Shown here piece after piece: positions 45,094-53,632 of a DNA stretch of 64,000 bases. Under the pieces are notes generated by a model that was given only the letters and a program-made list of their open reading frames with translations, was not told where the DNA came from and ran no database searches. Every line of letters starts with the position of its first letter. Within the stretch, counting starts at the first letter, position 1. The DNA comes from Azospirillum lipoferum 4B (GTDB taxonomy: Bacteria > Pseudomonadota > Alphaproteobacteria > Azospirillales > Azospirillaceae): assembly GCF_000283655.1 (NCBI RefSeq), contig NC_016622.1:880501-944500 (forward strand). The letters run 5' to 3'. Both the position numbers and the translations under genes were made by a program.

Positions 45094-48000
45094 CGGAAAC
45101 TCTCCAGCAGGTTCTTGCCGAAGGGGTTGTTCACGCTGTCGGCCCGCAGGGCGAAGACCGCCTTGCGGGTGCCCACCGTCACCGCGAAGGTGAAGCGGTC
45201 GGGCTGCGGCGTGGACTCCAGCTTGCCGTCGGCGAGGAAATGGAACAAGGCCCAGGGACCCTGGCGCGAGATGCCGGCCGGCTCACCCGGCAGCGGCGGG
45301 CCGAAGCCGAGGCGCACGCTGCTGGTGCCCTCCGCCCCCGGCCATTTCATCACCTGCGGGCGGGGCGGGCCGTGCTGGTAGATCAGCGTCTGGCCGTCGA
45401 CGTCGAGCGCCACCTGGGTCGCCTTGGCGTCCAGCTCCACCGGCGTGATCTCGAACACCACTTTCGCGGTGGCGGCCCCGGCGGGGAACAGGCTGTCGCG
45501 GATGCGCGCGGCGCGCTCGAACTGGTCAAGCACCGCGGGCGGAATGCCGAGATCGACCTGATCGACCTTCTGCCAGGCCCAGGGGCTGACCGTCATGTCG
45601 ACGAAGGGGCGCAGGTTGGTGTTGAAGAACTGGTCGATCATGCCGCCCGGCGCGAACAGCTTGGCGAAATCCGCCGCCGTCACATCGACCTGACTGTTCG
45701 GCACCATCGGGAACCGGTTGTCCAGCGCCGCCCGGCAGAAGGGCAGGACGGTGGATTGCCACGCCTTGTTGATCTGCGACCGCGCACCGCCGGCGCTGAC
45801 GGTCGCCGCACTCTGCGCCACAGTGGCGACCATGCCGCCGACCGGGTCGGGCAGGTCGCGGGCGAGGTTGCGCAGCTGTGCGGCCACCGCCCCCTTGTCG
45901 GCACCGCCGGCCAGCCCGGCCAGCAACGCGCCGTTCTGGTCGGGCGCGTTGGCCGCGCGGGCGATCTGCTGGTAGAGCTCGCCCAGAAGCTTCAGCGATT
46001 CATCCAGCTTGGGCGGCGCCCCGCCCTCGCCCTGCACGAGATCGCGCAGAGCCTTGAAATGGTCGTTGATCGGTTGGCCCGGCGGCGGTCCTTCCGGCTG
46101 CAGCGAGACGCCGGCCAGCCGCGCCAGATAGGCGGCGTTGGTGCCGGTCGACTCCACCGCCTTCTCGCCGGCCTGCGCCTGCTGGGCAATCCCGGCCAGC
46201 GGACCGCCGGCAACCGGCCCCTTGCCGTCGGCTGGTTTGTCATTCGGGCCGGGCGCCAGCGTGGTCTCGCGCACCATGGCGGTCAGCCACAGCTTCAGCG
46301 GCGATTGCGGGCCGGACAGCGTGTTCAGCACGTCGGCGGCCTGATTCAGGCTGCGCAGCGGCACGATTACCACGTCGCCCAGCAGCTCGTCCCACTGGCG
46401 GGCATAGCGGTCGAGATAGACGGCGAGGATGCCCTTCTCCAGCCGTTGCGCGCTGGCGACCGCCTGCGGGCCGCTGCTCGGCTGGCCCAGCACCCAGTTT
46501 TCGTCCACCAGCGCCTTGGCGACCTTGGGCAGCGCCGGCAGCACCGCCTTGTGGAAGCCGTCATAGCTGTAGAGGCCGGGCACCCCCTCCGACAACGGCT
46601 TGCCCGATGGGCGGATCAGCACCCGGCCGGCCAGCGGCCCGGCATGGTCGACCAGCCGCCAGTCGGCCAACGCCTGGATCTCCGGCCGGTCGCGCAGGAT
46701 GGCGAAGCCGCGTTCGGCCAGCGGATAGCGCGTCAGGCTTTGCCGCGCCTCCTCCACCAATGCCTCATCCGGTTCGATGGACGAGAGCGGGGCCGCCAGC
46801 ATGGCGTCGAGATGGACGCGCAGGTCGCTCCGCACGCCGTCATAGGCCGGGCCGGGCAGCGAGGCCATCCAGTCGAGCGCCATCCAGTCCGACACCAGCC
46901 CCTTGTCCAGCGGCCCCTTGCCGGCCAGCATCAGGTAGACCTTCAGCGCCTGGAACAGGTACTCCGGCCGGCCGCGCTCTCGGCGCAGCTGCTCCTCCAC
47001 CCGCAGGAAGACGCGCGGCAGCAGGATCGTGCGCAGCGCGCGGTCATAGACGGTCTCGCTCTGCCGTCCCAGCCGGTCGCCCTGATAGAGGCCGCCGGTC
47101 ATCTCCAGCGGCACCGGATCGGTCCAGCCGGCGGGGATGGCGCGCAGCGTGTTCAGCGGCGGCACGATGGTGATGAAATCGGTGTCGTCGACCTTGGCCA
47201 GCGACCGCGGCGCGGTGGCGAGCGGCGCCAGCTCGGCCTGCGCCTTGGCGGCGGCCGCATCGACCCCGGCGACCAGCGCGGCGTTGCCGGTGAAGCTGTT
47301 GGCCCAGAAGGCGGCGATCCCCAGCCCGGCCAGCAGCATCGCCACCATCGCCCCGCCGCGCAGCAGGCGCCACCGCCGCTCCAGCCCGGAATTGGTGCCG
47401 ACCAGCCCGGCCTCGGCAAAGACCACCTCGCGCAGGGTGCGGGTCAGGAAGAAGCTGCGCCCGCCGCTGGCCGCCGGAAGGACCGGACGGTCGAGCCCGA
47501 AGGACCCCGCCACCATCTCCGACAAACGGTCGACCGGCGCGCCGTCCTGGGTGCCGCTGGTCAGGTAGACGCCGCGCAGCAGTGCCCGTTCCTCGTAGCG
47601 GTTGGGCTCGAAGATGACCATCAGCAGGTCGGCGATGGCCGGCTTCAGTGCCGCGATCTGCGCCGGGAACAGGGTGTCGAGCGAGCGGCGCTGGATGTCG
47701 GATTCGCCATGCACGCGGTCGAGCACCCGGCGGGCGATGCGCCCGGTCAGCGCGTCGAATTCCGTGCCGAAGCGGTAGACCGGCGCGTCGTCGCCGCTCT
47801 TGCCGTCATCCAGCGGGAAGGTGACGCCCCAGACCTGTTCGCGCTCCTCCCGGCTGAGGTCGTCGAAGAACTCGGCGAAACCGGCGATCAGGTCGGCCTT
47901 GGTCAGCAGCACATAGACCGGGACGCGCGACCCGACCTGTCCGCGCAGCTCCTTCAGCCGCAGCTTCAGCTGTTCGGCATGTCCCTTGCGCTCCGGCTCG

Positions 48001-48716
48001 CTCCACAGCGCGAGGTCGGCGAGGCTGACGGCCAGCAGGATGCCGTTGACCGGCTGGCGCGGGCGGTGGCGCTTCAGCAGGGTAATAAAGTTCTTCCACA
48101 CCTTGCCGTCGATGGCCGGCTGGCTGTCCTGGGTGATGTAGCGGCCGGCGGTGTCGATCAGCACCGCCTCGTCGGTGAACCACCAGTCGCAGTTGCGGGT
48201 GCCGCCAACGTCGCGCAGTGCCGCCCGCCCCATTTCTGCCGCCAGCGGGAAGCGCAGGCCGGAATTGGCCAGCGCCGTGGTCTTGCCCGCCCCCGGCGCA
48301 CCGATCAGCAGATACCAGGGAAGCTGGTAGAGATAGCGCTGCCCCCATTTGCCGCCGAAACGCGCCTTGCGCAGCTGGTCCAGCGCCTCGCGCAGGCGGC
48401 CGCGCAGCAGGTCGGTCTCCTGGCCGACGGCCTCCGAATCCGGATCGCCCTTGGCGGCCGGCGTCGCCTTGGCGAGCGCCTGCACCATGCGGTCGTTGGC
48501 GCTGCGGTGGCGGTAGAGCGACCATTGCATCGCCAGCGCCCAGACCAGCAGGATGCCGAAGACCACCGCCAGCCGGACGGTCGCGTCCTCCAGCGGGAAG
48601 GCGCCCGACACGGCGACGAGTGGCCCCAGGAACCAGACGATGGCGCCCAGGCACAGCGCCGCGACCAGCGTCAGGAACCAGCGGGAGGTCAGGGCGGACA
48701 GGATCGATTTCAGCAT
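45075..48716 (-). CDS. tssM: T6SS inner-membrane protein TssM (IcmF/VasK)
   Basis: 1213 residues, the normal size. TM segments at about 13-33 and 47-66, then a cytoplasmic domain with Walker A GAPGAGKTT (139-147), IDTAGRY and VLLTKADLI, then a third TM near residue 455-475 and a large periplasmic region ending in the TssM C-terminal beta domain. TssM joins TssL and TssJ as the membrane complex that anchors the baseplate. Not every TssM keeps an intact Walker A; this one does, so ATP binding is possible. The gene starts three bases after the tssL stop and overlaps the kinase gene at its end. Confidence 0.97.
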   Translation of the reverse strand: MLKSILSALTSRWFLTLVAALCLGAIVWFLGPLVAVSGAFPLEDATVRLAVVFGILLVWALAMQWSLYRHRSANDRMVQALAKATPAAKGDPDSEAVGQETDLLRGRLREALDQLRKARFGGKWGQRYLYQLPWYLLIGAPGAGKTTALANSGLRFPLAAEMGRAALRDVGGTRNCDWWFTDEAVLIDTAGRYITQDSQPAIDGKVWKNFITLLKRHRPRQPVNGILLAVSLADLALWSEPERKGHAEQLKLRLKELRGQVGSRVPVYVLLTKADLIAGFAEFFDDLSREEREQVWGVTFPLDDGKSGDDAPVYRFGTEFDALTGRIARRVLDRVHGESDIQRRSLDTLFPAQIAALKPAIADLLMVIFEPNRYEERALLRGVYLTSGTQDGAPVDRLSEMVAGSFGLDRPVLPAASGGRSFFLTRTLREVVFAEAGLVGTNSGLERRWRLLRGGAMVAMLLAGLGIAAFWANSFTGNAALVAGVDAAAAKAQAELAPLATAPRSLAKVDDTDFITIVPPLNTLRAIPAGWTDPVPLEMTGGLYQGDRLGRQSETVYDRALRTILLPRVFLRVEEQLRRERGRPEYLFQALKVYLMLAGKGPLDKGLVSDWMALDWMASLPGPAYDGVRSDLRVHLDAMLAAPLSSIEPDEALVEEARQSLTRYPLAERGFAILRDRPEIQALADWRLVDHAGPLAGRVLIRPSGKPLSEGVPGLYSYDGFHKAVLPALPKVAKALVDENWVLGQPSSGPQAVASAQRLEKGILAVYLDRYARQWDELLGDVVIVPLRSLNQAADVLNTLSGPQSPLKLWLTAMVRETTLAPGPNDKPADGKGPVAGGPLAGIAQQAQAGEKAVESTGTNAAYLARLAGVSLQPEGPPPGQPINDHFKALRDLVQGEGGAPPKLDESLKLLGELYQQIARAANAPDQNGALLAGLAGGADKGAVAAQLRNLARDLPDPVGGMVATVAQSAATVSAGGARSQINKAWQSTVLPFCRAALDNRFPMVPNSQVDVTAADFAKLFAPGGMIDQFFNTNLRPFVDMTVSPWAWQKVDQVDLGIPPAVLDQFERAARIRDSLFPAGAATAKVVFEITPVELDAKATQVALDVDGQTLIYQHGPPRPQVMKWPGAEGTSSVRLGFGPPLPGEPAGISRQGPWALFHFLADGKLESTPQPDRFTFAVTVGTRKAVFALRADSVNNPFGKNLLESFRCPTAL

Positions 48717-48719
48717 CGG

Positions 48720-50246
48720 TCAGGGTGCCAGCACGATGTCGACGCGCCGGTTGGCCTGCCGGCCCTCCGCCGTCGTGTTGGGGGCGATGGGATCGGTGTC
48801 GCCGCGCCCTTCGGCGCTCAAACGGTTGGCGGCATCGCCTGCCAGGATCTCCGTCATCAGCTGTTGCACCCTGAAGGCCCGCGCCTCCGACAATTCCTGG
48901 TTGGAGGGATAGCGCAGCGAGCGGATGGCGACATTGTCGGTGTTGCCGATCACGGAGATGCGGCCCGGCTCCTTGCGCAGCGCCTCGGCGACATGCCTGA
49001 ACACCTCGACATAGCGCGGATCGATCCGGTCGCTGCCCGAGGCGAAGACGTTCAGGCGGGTGCGGACCAGCACGCGCCCGTCGGTGCCGCCGCTGACCTC
49101 GACCAGACCTGCCTTGATGTCGGCGGCAAGCGCCAGGGCGACGCGGTCGGCGACGGACTGGCGGGGCGGCGGGGTGGGAAGGGTGACCGGCGGCGCAATG
49201 CGGGCGATCTGCACCGGCTGATCCGGGATCACCGCGGCCAGCCGGCGATAGGCAGCGTCGGACTGGTCGGCCAGGGCGAAGATGAACCAGGCGTAGAGGG
49301 CGGCCAGGAGCGCCGCGATCATCACGGCGGGCAGCCACAGCGGCACCGTTGCCGCCAGCGGCCGGAAGCCGTCGGCCTGTCCGCGCCAGTGGGGCGACAG
49401 GTCGCGCTCCGCCTCGCCGCGCTGCTTGCGGATGACGCGGTAGAGCCGGTCGCGCAGCTTCGCCAACTCGCTGTAGCCGCGCTGCGAGACCCGGAACTTG
49501 CCCTCGAAGCCCAACGACAGGCAGAGGTAGAACAGCTCCAGCTCCATCAGGTGGCGGTCCGGCACCTCCGCCATCTGGTCGAGCAGGTCGAAGAAGCGCT
49601 CGCCGCCCCAGGTCTCCTTCTGGATGGTGGAGACGAGGCTTTTGTGCGCCCACAGGCTCTGGTTTCCCCAGGAGGTCGCCAGCACCACGTCGTCCACCGT
49701 CGCGCACAGCGCGTAGCCGGCGTTGCGGATCTGGGTGGCGGACAGGCCGGCGCGGACGGTGGCCGCCTCGAACCGCTGCATCTCGGCGATGACGCGTTCG
49801 CGTAAGGATTCCACGTCGCGGTGCTGCGTCAGCTCGCGCACCCGCACCACCATCGCCAGGATGGGCGCCGCGGCGGTCACCAGAGGGTTGTCGCTGACCG
49901 CGGTCAGGGCCGTCAGCGCCGCATCGTCCAGCGGGCGGAAGCCGGGCGAGAGCGGGGCCGACATCGCGGGCGCGGGTGCCGGGGCTTGCGGGGCTGCCGG
50001 CTTCGGCGTGTTGAAGGCGGCGGGCGAGAAGGCGGAGGGGGCGGAGAAGGGTTGCGCGCTCTGGCCGAAGGCCGGCGGCACCAGCCCGGCCGACCCGCCG
50101 GAGAAGGGCGGCGGAGAGGCGGGCGCCGCAGTGGGAGCGGCAGGGGGTGCGGCCGGGCGCTGGAACGCCATCGGCTGCATCACCGTGGCATCGATGTCGT
50201 CCGGCTCCTCGAACGGGTTCTTGTCGGGCGGCGGCCGGACGGTCAT
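48720..50246 (-). CDS. tssL: T6SS inner-membrane protein TssL (DotU) with OmpA-like C-terminus
   Basis: 508 residues. After a Pro/Ala-rich N-terminal 100 residues, the DotU cytoplasmic domain spans about 105-290 (ALCATVDDVVLATSWGNQS, FFDLLDQM, ELELFYLCLSLGFEGKFR). One TM lies at 303-325. The periplasmic end is an OmpA/MotB peptidoglycan-binding domain (NVFASGSDRI, VIGNTDN, LSEARAFRVQQLM, GRGDTDPIAPN, NRRVDIVLAP). This form, sometimes called an evolved TssL, ties the complex to the cell wall. The long disordered N-terminus holds several Thr/Ser residues, a possible PpkA target by analogy with Agrobacterium. It starts within the end of tssJ (ATGA overlap). Confidence 0.96.
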   Translation of the reverse strand: MTVRPPPDKNPFEEPDDIDATVMQPMAFQRPAAPPAAPTAAPASPPPFSGGSAGLVPPAFGQSAQPFSAPSAFSPAAFNTPKPAAPQAPAPAPAMSAPLSPGFRPLDDAALTALTAVSDNPLVTAAAPILAMVVRVRELTQHRDVESLRERVIAEMQRFEAATVRAGLSATQIRNAGYALCATVDDVVLATSWGNQSLWAHKSLVSTIQKETWGGERFFDLLDQMAEVPDRHLMELELFYLCLSLGFEGKFRVSQRGYSELAKLRDRLYRVIRKQRGEAERDLSPHWRGQADGFRPLAATVPLWLPAVMIAALLAALYAWFIFALADQSDAAYRRLAAVIPDQPVQIARIAPPVTLPTPPPRQSVADRVALALAADIKAGLVEVSGGTDGRVLVRTRLNVFASGSDRIDPRYVEVFRHVAEALRKEPGRISVIGNTDNVAIRSLRYPSNQELSEARAFRVQQLMTEILAGDAANRLSAEGRGDTDPIAPNTTAEGRQANRRVDIVLAP

Positions 50247-50926
50247 GACGCCCCCTTCAGGATCAGGTTGTGCGTTGCAGCGGGCGGCTGGTCGGCGGCG
50301 GGCTTCGGCGCGGCGTCCGGTTTCTCCGTGGCCGGCTTTTCGGCATCCTGCTTGGAGGCCCCGGTCTTCGCACCCTCCGTCTTGGCGTCCGCAGGCTTGT
50401 CCGCCGGGGCGTCGGTGCTGGCGTTACTGCCGTCGCCGGGGACGAGCGTGACGGTGCTGGCCGTGGCGGTCAGGACGAAGCTGTTGGCCTTGTTCGGCTG
50501 GATCGGCTGCATGGCGCGCCAGCCCGCTTCCTCATAGGCGCGGAAGGCGGCGGCGACGGCCAGCGTCTTGACGTCCGGCTTGGGCTGGACGGTCAGGGTC
50601 TGGCGGCTGTCGGGCGGCACAGCCAGTTCCTGGCGGTCGAGCAGGGTGGGGCCGAGCGTCGCCTTGTCCTGGTCGATGACCTGGAAGAAATCGGCGTTGG
50701 CGAAGGCGTCGCTGGGGCCGAGCTGATAGAGCCGCAGCATCACCGGCGACGGCCGGCCGTTGGGGTCGGGGTTCAACGCCTTGGCCCCGATTACCGTCAG
50801 CTGAATCGTGGTCGGCGGCGGGGGCGGCGGCGGGGAGGAGCAGGCGGCAAGCGCCGGCATTGCGGCCAGGACGGCAGCGGACCAAATCGTCTTCCGGATC
50901 CGCATCCAGCCGGCAATCCTCAGCAT
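50243..50926 (-). CDS. tssJ: T6SS outer-membrane lipoprotein TssJ (SciN)
   Basis: 227 residues from ATG 50926; an internal ATG at residue 8 is possible. A lipoprotein signal ends in LAAC (lipobox Cys29), followed by a proline run and the TssJ beta-sandwich (residues about 40-165; V-M-L-R-L-Y-Q-L is typical). The remaining 60 residues are a Lys/Ala/Pro/Asp-rich tail not found in standard TssJ. TssJ ties TssM to the outer membrane. It is the first gene of the tssJ-tssL-tssM-kinase unit; tssK, which often sits here, is absent. Confidence 0.93.
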   Translation of the reverse strand: MLRIAGWMRIRKTIWSAAVLAAMPALAACSSPPPPPPPTTIQLTVIGAKALNPDPNGRPSPVMLRLYQLGPSDAFANADFFQVIDQDKATLGPTLLDRQELAVPPDSRQTLTVQPKPDVKTLAVAAAFRAYEEAGWRAMQPIQPNKANSFVLTATASTVTLVPGDGSNASTDAPADKPADAKTEGAKTGASKQDAEKPATEKPDAAPKPAADQPPAATHNLILKGAS

Positions 50927-51169
50927 CACCACACCTTTCCCCTTATACGGACGGGTATAGCAGGGCGCGATTGGATGGTCATCCTTATCCAAAGGCGCCC
51001 TCGTGACAATTCCTCGACCGCCGGCTGGGGAGGTTGAACGCCGCGCGCCGGGGGGACAGACTCGGGCGCAGGGGCTGCTCCGCAACCGTGCGGCGAATGG
51101 AATAAAATCCGTTCGCGCGCTGTTCGTGGGGCGAGAGCTCGGGGGACAATTGTCGAAGGTGCCAGCGCC

Positions 51170-51907
51170 ATGTCCAAGCTTGCCATGCCCACGCTCTGGA
51201 CCCGGATGAAAGCCGAACTGGGCGACAGCGACGCGCAATACCAACTCGCCGAAGCGTTGCGGGCGACCGACGTCGCCGCCTCGGTGCCGTGGTATCGGCG
51301 CGCGGCGCGCCAGGGCCATGCCGCCGCCCAGACCATGCTGGCCTTCCTGCTCGCCAACGGCATCGGCGTGCCGCCCGACCCGCGCCGGGCGGTCTCCTGG
51401 TATCGCCGCGCAGCCGCCAAGGGCGATGTCGGGGCGCAGAACAACCTCGGCTACATGCACGAGCACGGCGCCGGCGTGCCGTGCAACCCGGCCAAGGCGG
51501 CGCTGTGGTACCGGCTGGCCGCCTTGCAGCAGTCGGCCGCCGCCCAGGTCAACCTCGCCCTGCTTCTGCTCGACGGCCGCGGGGTGGACCGGGACGAGGC
51601 GGAGGCGGTGCACTGGCTGCGCGCCGCCGCCGGGCAGGGGCACCCCGCCGCCCAGTACCGCCTTGCCCTGTGCCTGCGCGAGGGCGTCGGCATCGGGCGC
51701 GATCCGGCCGAAGCCGCCCTGTGGATGCAGGCCGCCGCCGCGGCCGGCGACCGCGATGCGCTGGCGGCGCTCGCCGACCTGCGCGCGGACGCCGTTCCCG
51801 CCGCCGATGACGGTGAGGGCTGGGAGGAGGAGGCGATCGGCTGGCAGCATCAGGCGGAACGGCGTCCCATGCAGGGTGCCCATGCCGGAGCGATGCCGCC
51901 GGGCTGA
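51170..51907 (+). CDS. Sel1-repeat (TPR-like) protein
   Basis: 245 residues from ATG 51170, no signal peptide. About five Sel1-like repeats of 36 residues run through residues 20-205, each with the A-x2-W-Y/L-R-R/L-A-A and G-x-G-V-x3-D-x3-A pattern. The family mediates protein-protein contacts. It is the only plus-strand gene within the T6SS block, divergent from tssJ across 243 bases and convergent with the methyltransferase gene. A role as a secretion accessory or immunity-type protein is suggested only by position. Confidence 0.85.
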   Translation: MSKLAMPTLWTRMKAELGDSDAQYQLAEALRATDVAASVPWYRRAARQGHAAAQTMLAFLLANGIGVPPDPRRAVSWYRRAAAKGDVGAQNNLGYMHEHGAGVPCNPAKAALWYRLAALQQSAAAQVNLALLLLDGRGVDRDEAEAVHWLRAAAGQGHPAAQYRLALCLREGVGIGRDPAEAALWMQAAAAAGDRDALAALADLRADAVPAADDGEGWEEEAIGWQHQAERRPMQGAHAGAMPPG

Positions 51908-51916
51908 CGCCCGGCG
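51897..51916. terminator. Hairpin spanning the Sel1 stop codon, weak terminator
   Basis: CGCCGGGC (51897-51904) pairs perfectly with GCCCGGCG (51909-51916), with TGAC as loop, so the stop codon lies in the loop. There is no T run, so it would be a weak, perhaps bidirectional, end for the two convergent genes. Confidence 0.4.
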
Positions 51917-51929
51917 TAGGCGAGACGCC

Positions 51930-53471
51930 TCATCCGATCATGCCCAGCTTGCGCCACACCGGCAGGCTGTTCGCCATGCACCAGCCCATGCTGTCGGCGA
52001 TGGCCTTGCGGCTGGCATCGTCGGCGTTTTCCGGCGCGTCCAGCCGGCGCATGGCGTGGGCGACCAGCGCGTCCAGCGTCTCCGGCACGCCTTCGCTGAG
52101 CCCGTCATAGAGCAGAGCCTCCATCGTGCTGACATGCAGGCCGGCGCCGCCGACCGACGCGGCCAGCGCGGTGCTCTTGCGCCCCTCGCTGGTGGCGAGT
52201 TCGTTGGCGGCGGCGCGGTTGTGGGCCAGCACGCCGGGCAGCGGCGTCACCGTCTCCGGCGGATTCAGCACCGGGATGGCCTGGCTGGAGCCGGTCAGCA
52301 TGCCGGCGATCTCCACTGCCGACAGGTTGCCGCCGGCCCGCCGGACCTCAGGCAGTTCCAGGAGGTCGCCGATGCGACGCGGCCCCTCGGCCAGCGCATC
52401 GAAGATCGGCTCGTAATGCTTGGCCTCCAGCGTCGCCTCGCCCAGCGGCACCTGGATTGTGGTGCGGGCGTCGGCGCGCGGGATGATCATCGCCATCGCC
52501 ATGTCCTTCAGCATCGCGTCGCGCTTTGCCACGCTGATGCGCCGGGCGCCGCGGACGAAGACGTCGCGGCGGAAGGGACGGCCGACGCAGTAATCCTTGA
52601 AGGTCTCGCGCAGGCTGGGCACGCCGATGCTGTCCAGAGCGGCGCGCTGGTCGGGCGTCAGCGACAGGTCCGGGTAATTCTCGAACAGGGTGGCGGAGCC
52701 GGCATAGGTCAGCTTCGCTTCGCCCAGTTCGCGCGCGACATCGACATGGTAGAGCGGCTGCCAGCTGCCGTTCAGATATTCGTGGGCCAGATAGACCGAC
52801 TGCTCGGCGTTGTTCTTGGCCTTGGTCTCGCCGCGCAGCTTGCCGAACATCGCCTCGTCGCCCAGGATCTTGGCGCCGGCCTTGTAGAGCTGTTCGGCGA
52901 AGTCGAGACCGGCCTTCACCTGCACGTCGCTGCGCTGGTGGACCAGCCCGGAATATTCGTACAGCAGCCGCTGCAGCGGCATCATCGGCGCCCAGCCGGG
53001 CATGGCGTTGTAGCTGACATAGACCAGCCCGCCCGGCTTCAGCTTCTTCGCCAGGAAGCGCGCGATGGCGCCGCGGTTCATCGGGCTGACCCAGCTGTAG
53101 ACGCCGTGCAGCGTGACGAAGTCGAACTCCGGCAGGTCCGGCCCCACGCCATCGGCCATTTCGGCGAAGCTTGCCTCATGGAAGGCGATGTTGGTCAGGC
53201 CGGCCGCCTCGGCGGCGTCGCGGGCGCGGGCGATGTGGGCGGGGTGGAAGTCCACCGCATGGAAACGCCCCTGCGGGTTGGCCGCCGCGAACAGCGCCAC
53301 CGTCGTGCCATGGCCGCAGCCGAGTTCGCAATAGTCGAACCCGTTGGCCGTGGAGGGCGGGGCGATGCCGTTGATCAGGCAGCTCAGCGTCAGATGCGCC
53401 GGCCCCTGTTCACGGTAGAAGCCCGGCAGATATTCGATGTCCGACACATAGCCGGCGCTCCAGTCGCTCAT
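51930..53471 (-). CDS. SAM-dependent methyltransferase with regulatory domain
   Basis: 513 residues. The N-terminal half is a class I methyltransferase: motif I FDYCELGCGHGTT (residues 45-57), acidic VDFHPAHIARA, and a VTLHGVYSWVSPMNR segment. The second half fits the methyltransferase regulatory domain family (PF10119-type), with a helical region and low-similarity C-terminus. The substrate is unknown. It lies at the end of the tssG-side T6SS run and is oriented with it; a nested palindromic repeat separates it from tssG. Similar proteins in other bacteria occur near secreted or surface-protein loci, but no function is proven. Confidence 0.85.
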   Translation of the reverse strand: MSDWSAGYVSDIEYLPGFYREQGPAHLTLSCLINGIAPPSTANGFDYCELGCGHGTTVALFAAANPQGRFHAVDFHPAHIARARDAAEAAGLTNIAFHEASFAEMADGVGPDLPEFDFVTLHGVYSWVSPMNRGAIARFLAKKLKPGGLVYVSYNAMPGWAPMMPLQRLLYEYSGLVHQRSDVQVKAGLDFAEQLYKAGAKILGDEAMFGKLRGETKAKNNAEQSVYLAHEYLNGSWQPLYHVDVARELGEAKLTYAGSATLFENYPDLSLTPDQRAALDSIGVPSLRETFKDYCVGRPFRRDVFVRGARRISVAKRDAMLKDMAMAMIIPRADARTTIQVPLGEATLEAKHYEPIFDALAEGPRRIGDLLELPEVRRAGGNLSAVEIAGMLTGSSQAIPVLNPPETVTPLPGVLAHNRAAANELATSEGRKSTALAASVGGAGLHVSTMEALLYDGLSEGVPETLDALVAHAMRRLDAPENADDASRKAIADSMGWCMANSLPVWRKLGMIG

Positions 53472-53524
53472 TGGGTCCTCGTCGTTCTACGGAGTGCGGT
53501 AGGTGCGTTGCCCCCTCCCCACCC

Positions 53525-53580
53525 CTCCCCCGCTTCGCGGGAGAGGGGGCAAGTTGTCCCTCTCCCGCGAAGCGGGGGAG
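53525..53580. repeat. Nested palindromic repeat element, copy 3
   Basis: Two perfectly complementary 23-bp arms (53525-53547 and 53558-53580) built of CCCTCTCCCGC/GCGGGAGAGGG words, with additional GGGAGGGAGGG-type sequence and a CCCACGC-gcaa-GCGTGGG hairpin to the right (53588-53605). It lies between the methyltransferase and tssG genes. It can fold as a strong hairpin that may stop or slow transcription between them. Confidence 0.88.
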
Positions 53581-53632
53581 GGAGGGACCCACGCGCAAGC
53601 GTGGGAGGGAGGGGGCCTCTCGCCCGCACGCC

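Noticed and set aside
45240-49805. Very long open frame antisense to tssM and tssL
   Set aside because: Its codons mirror the real genes, it has no family features, and high GC creates such long shadow frames.
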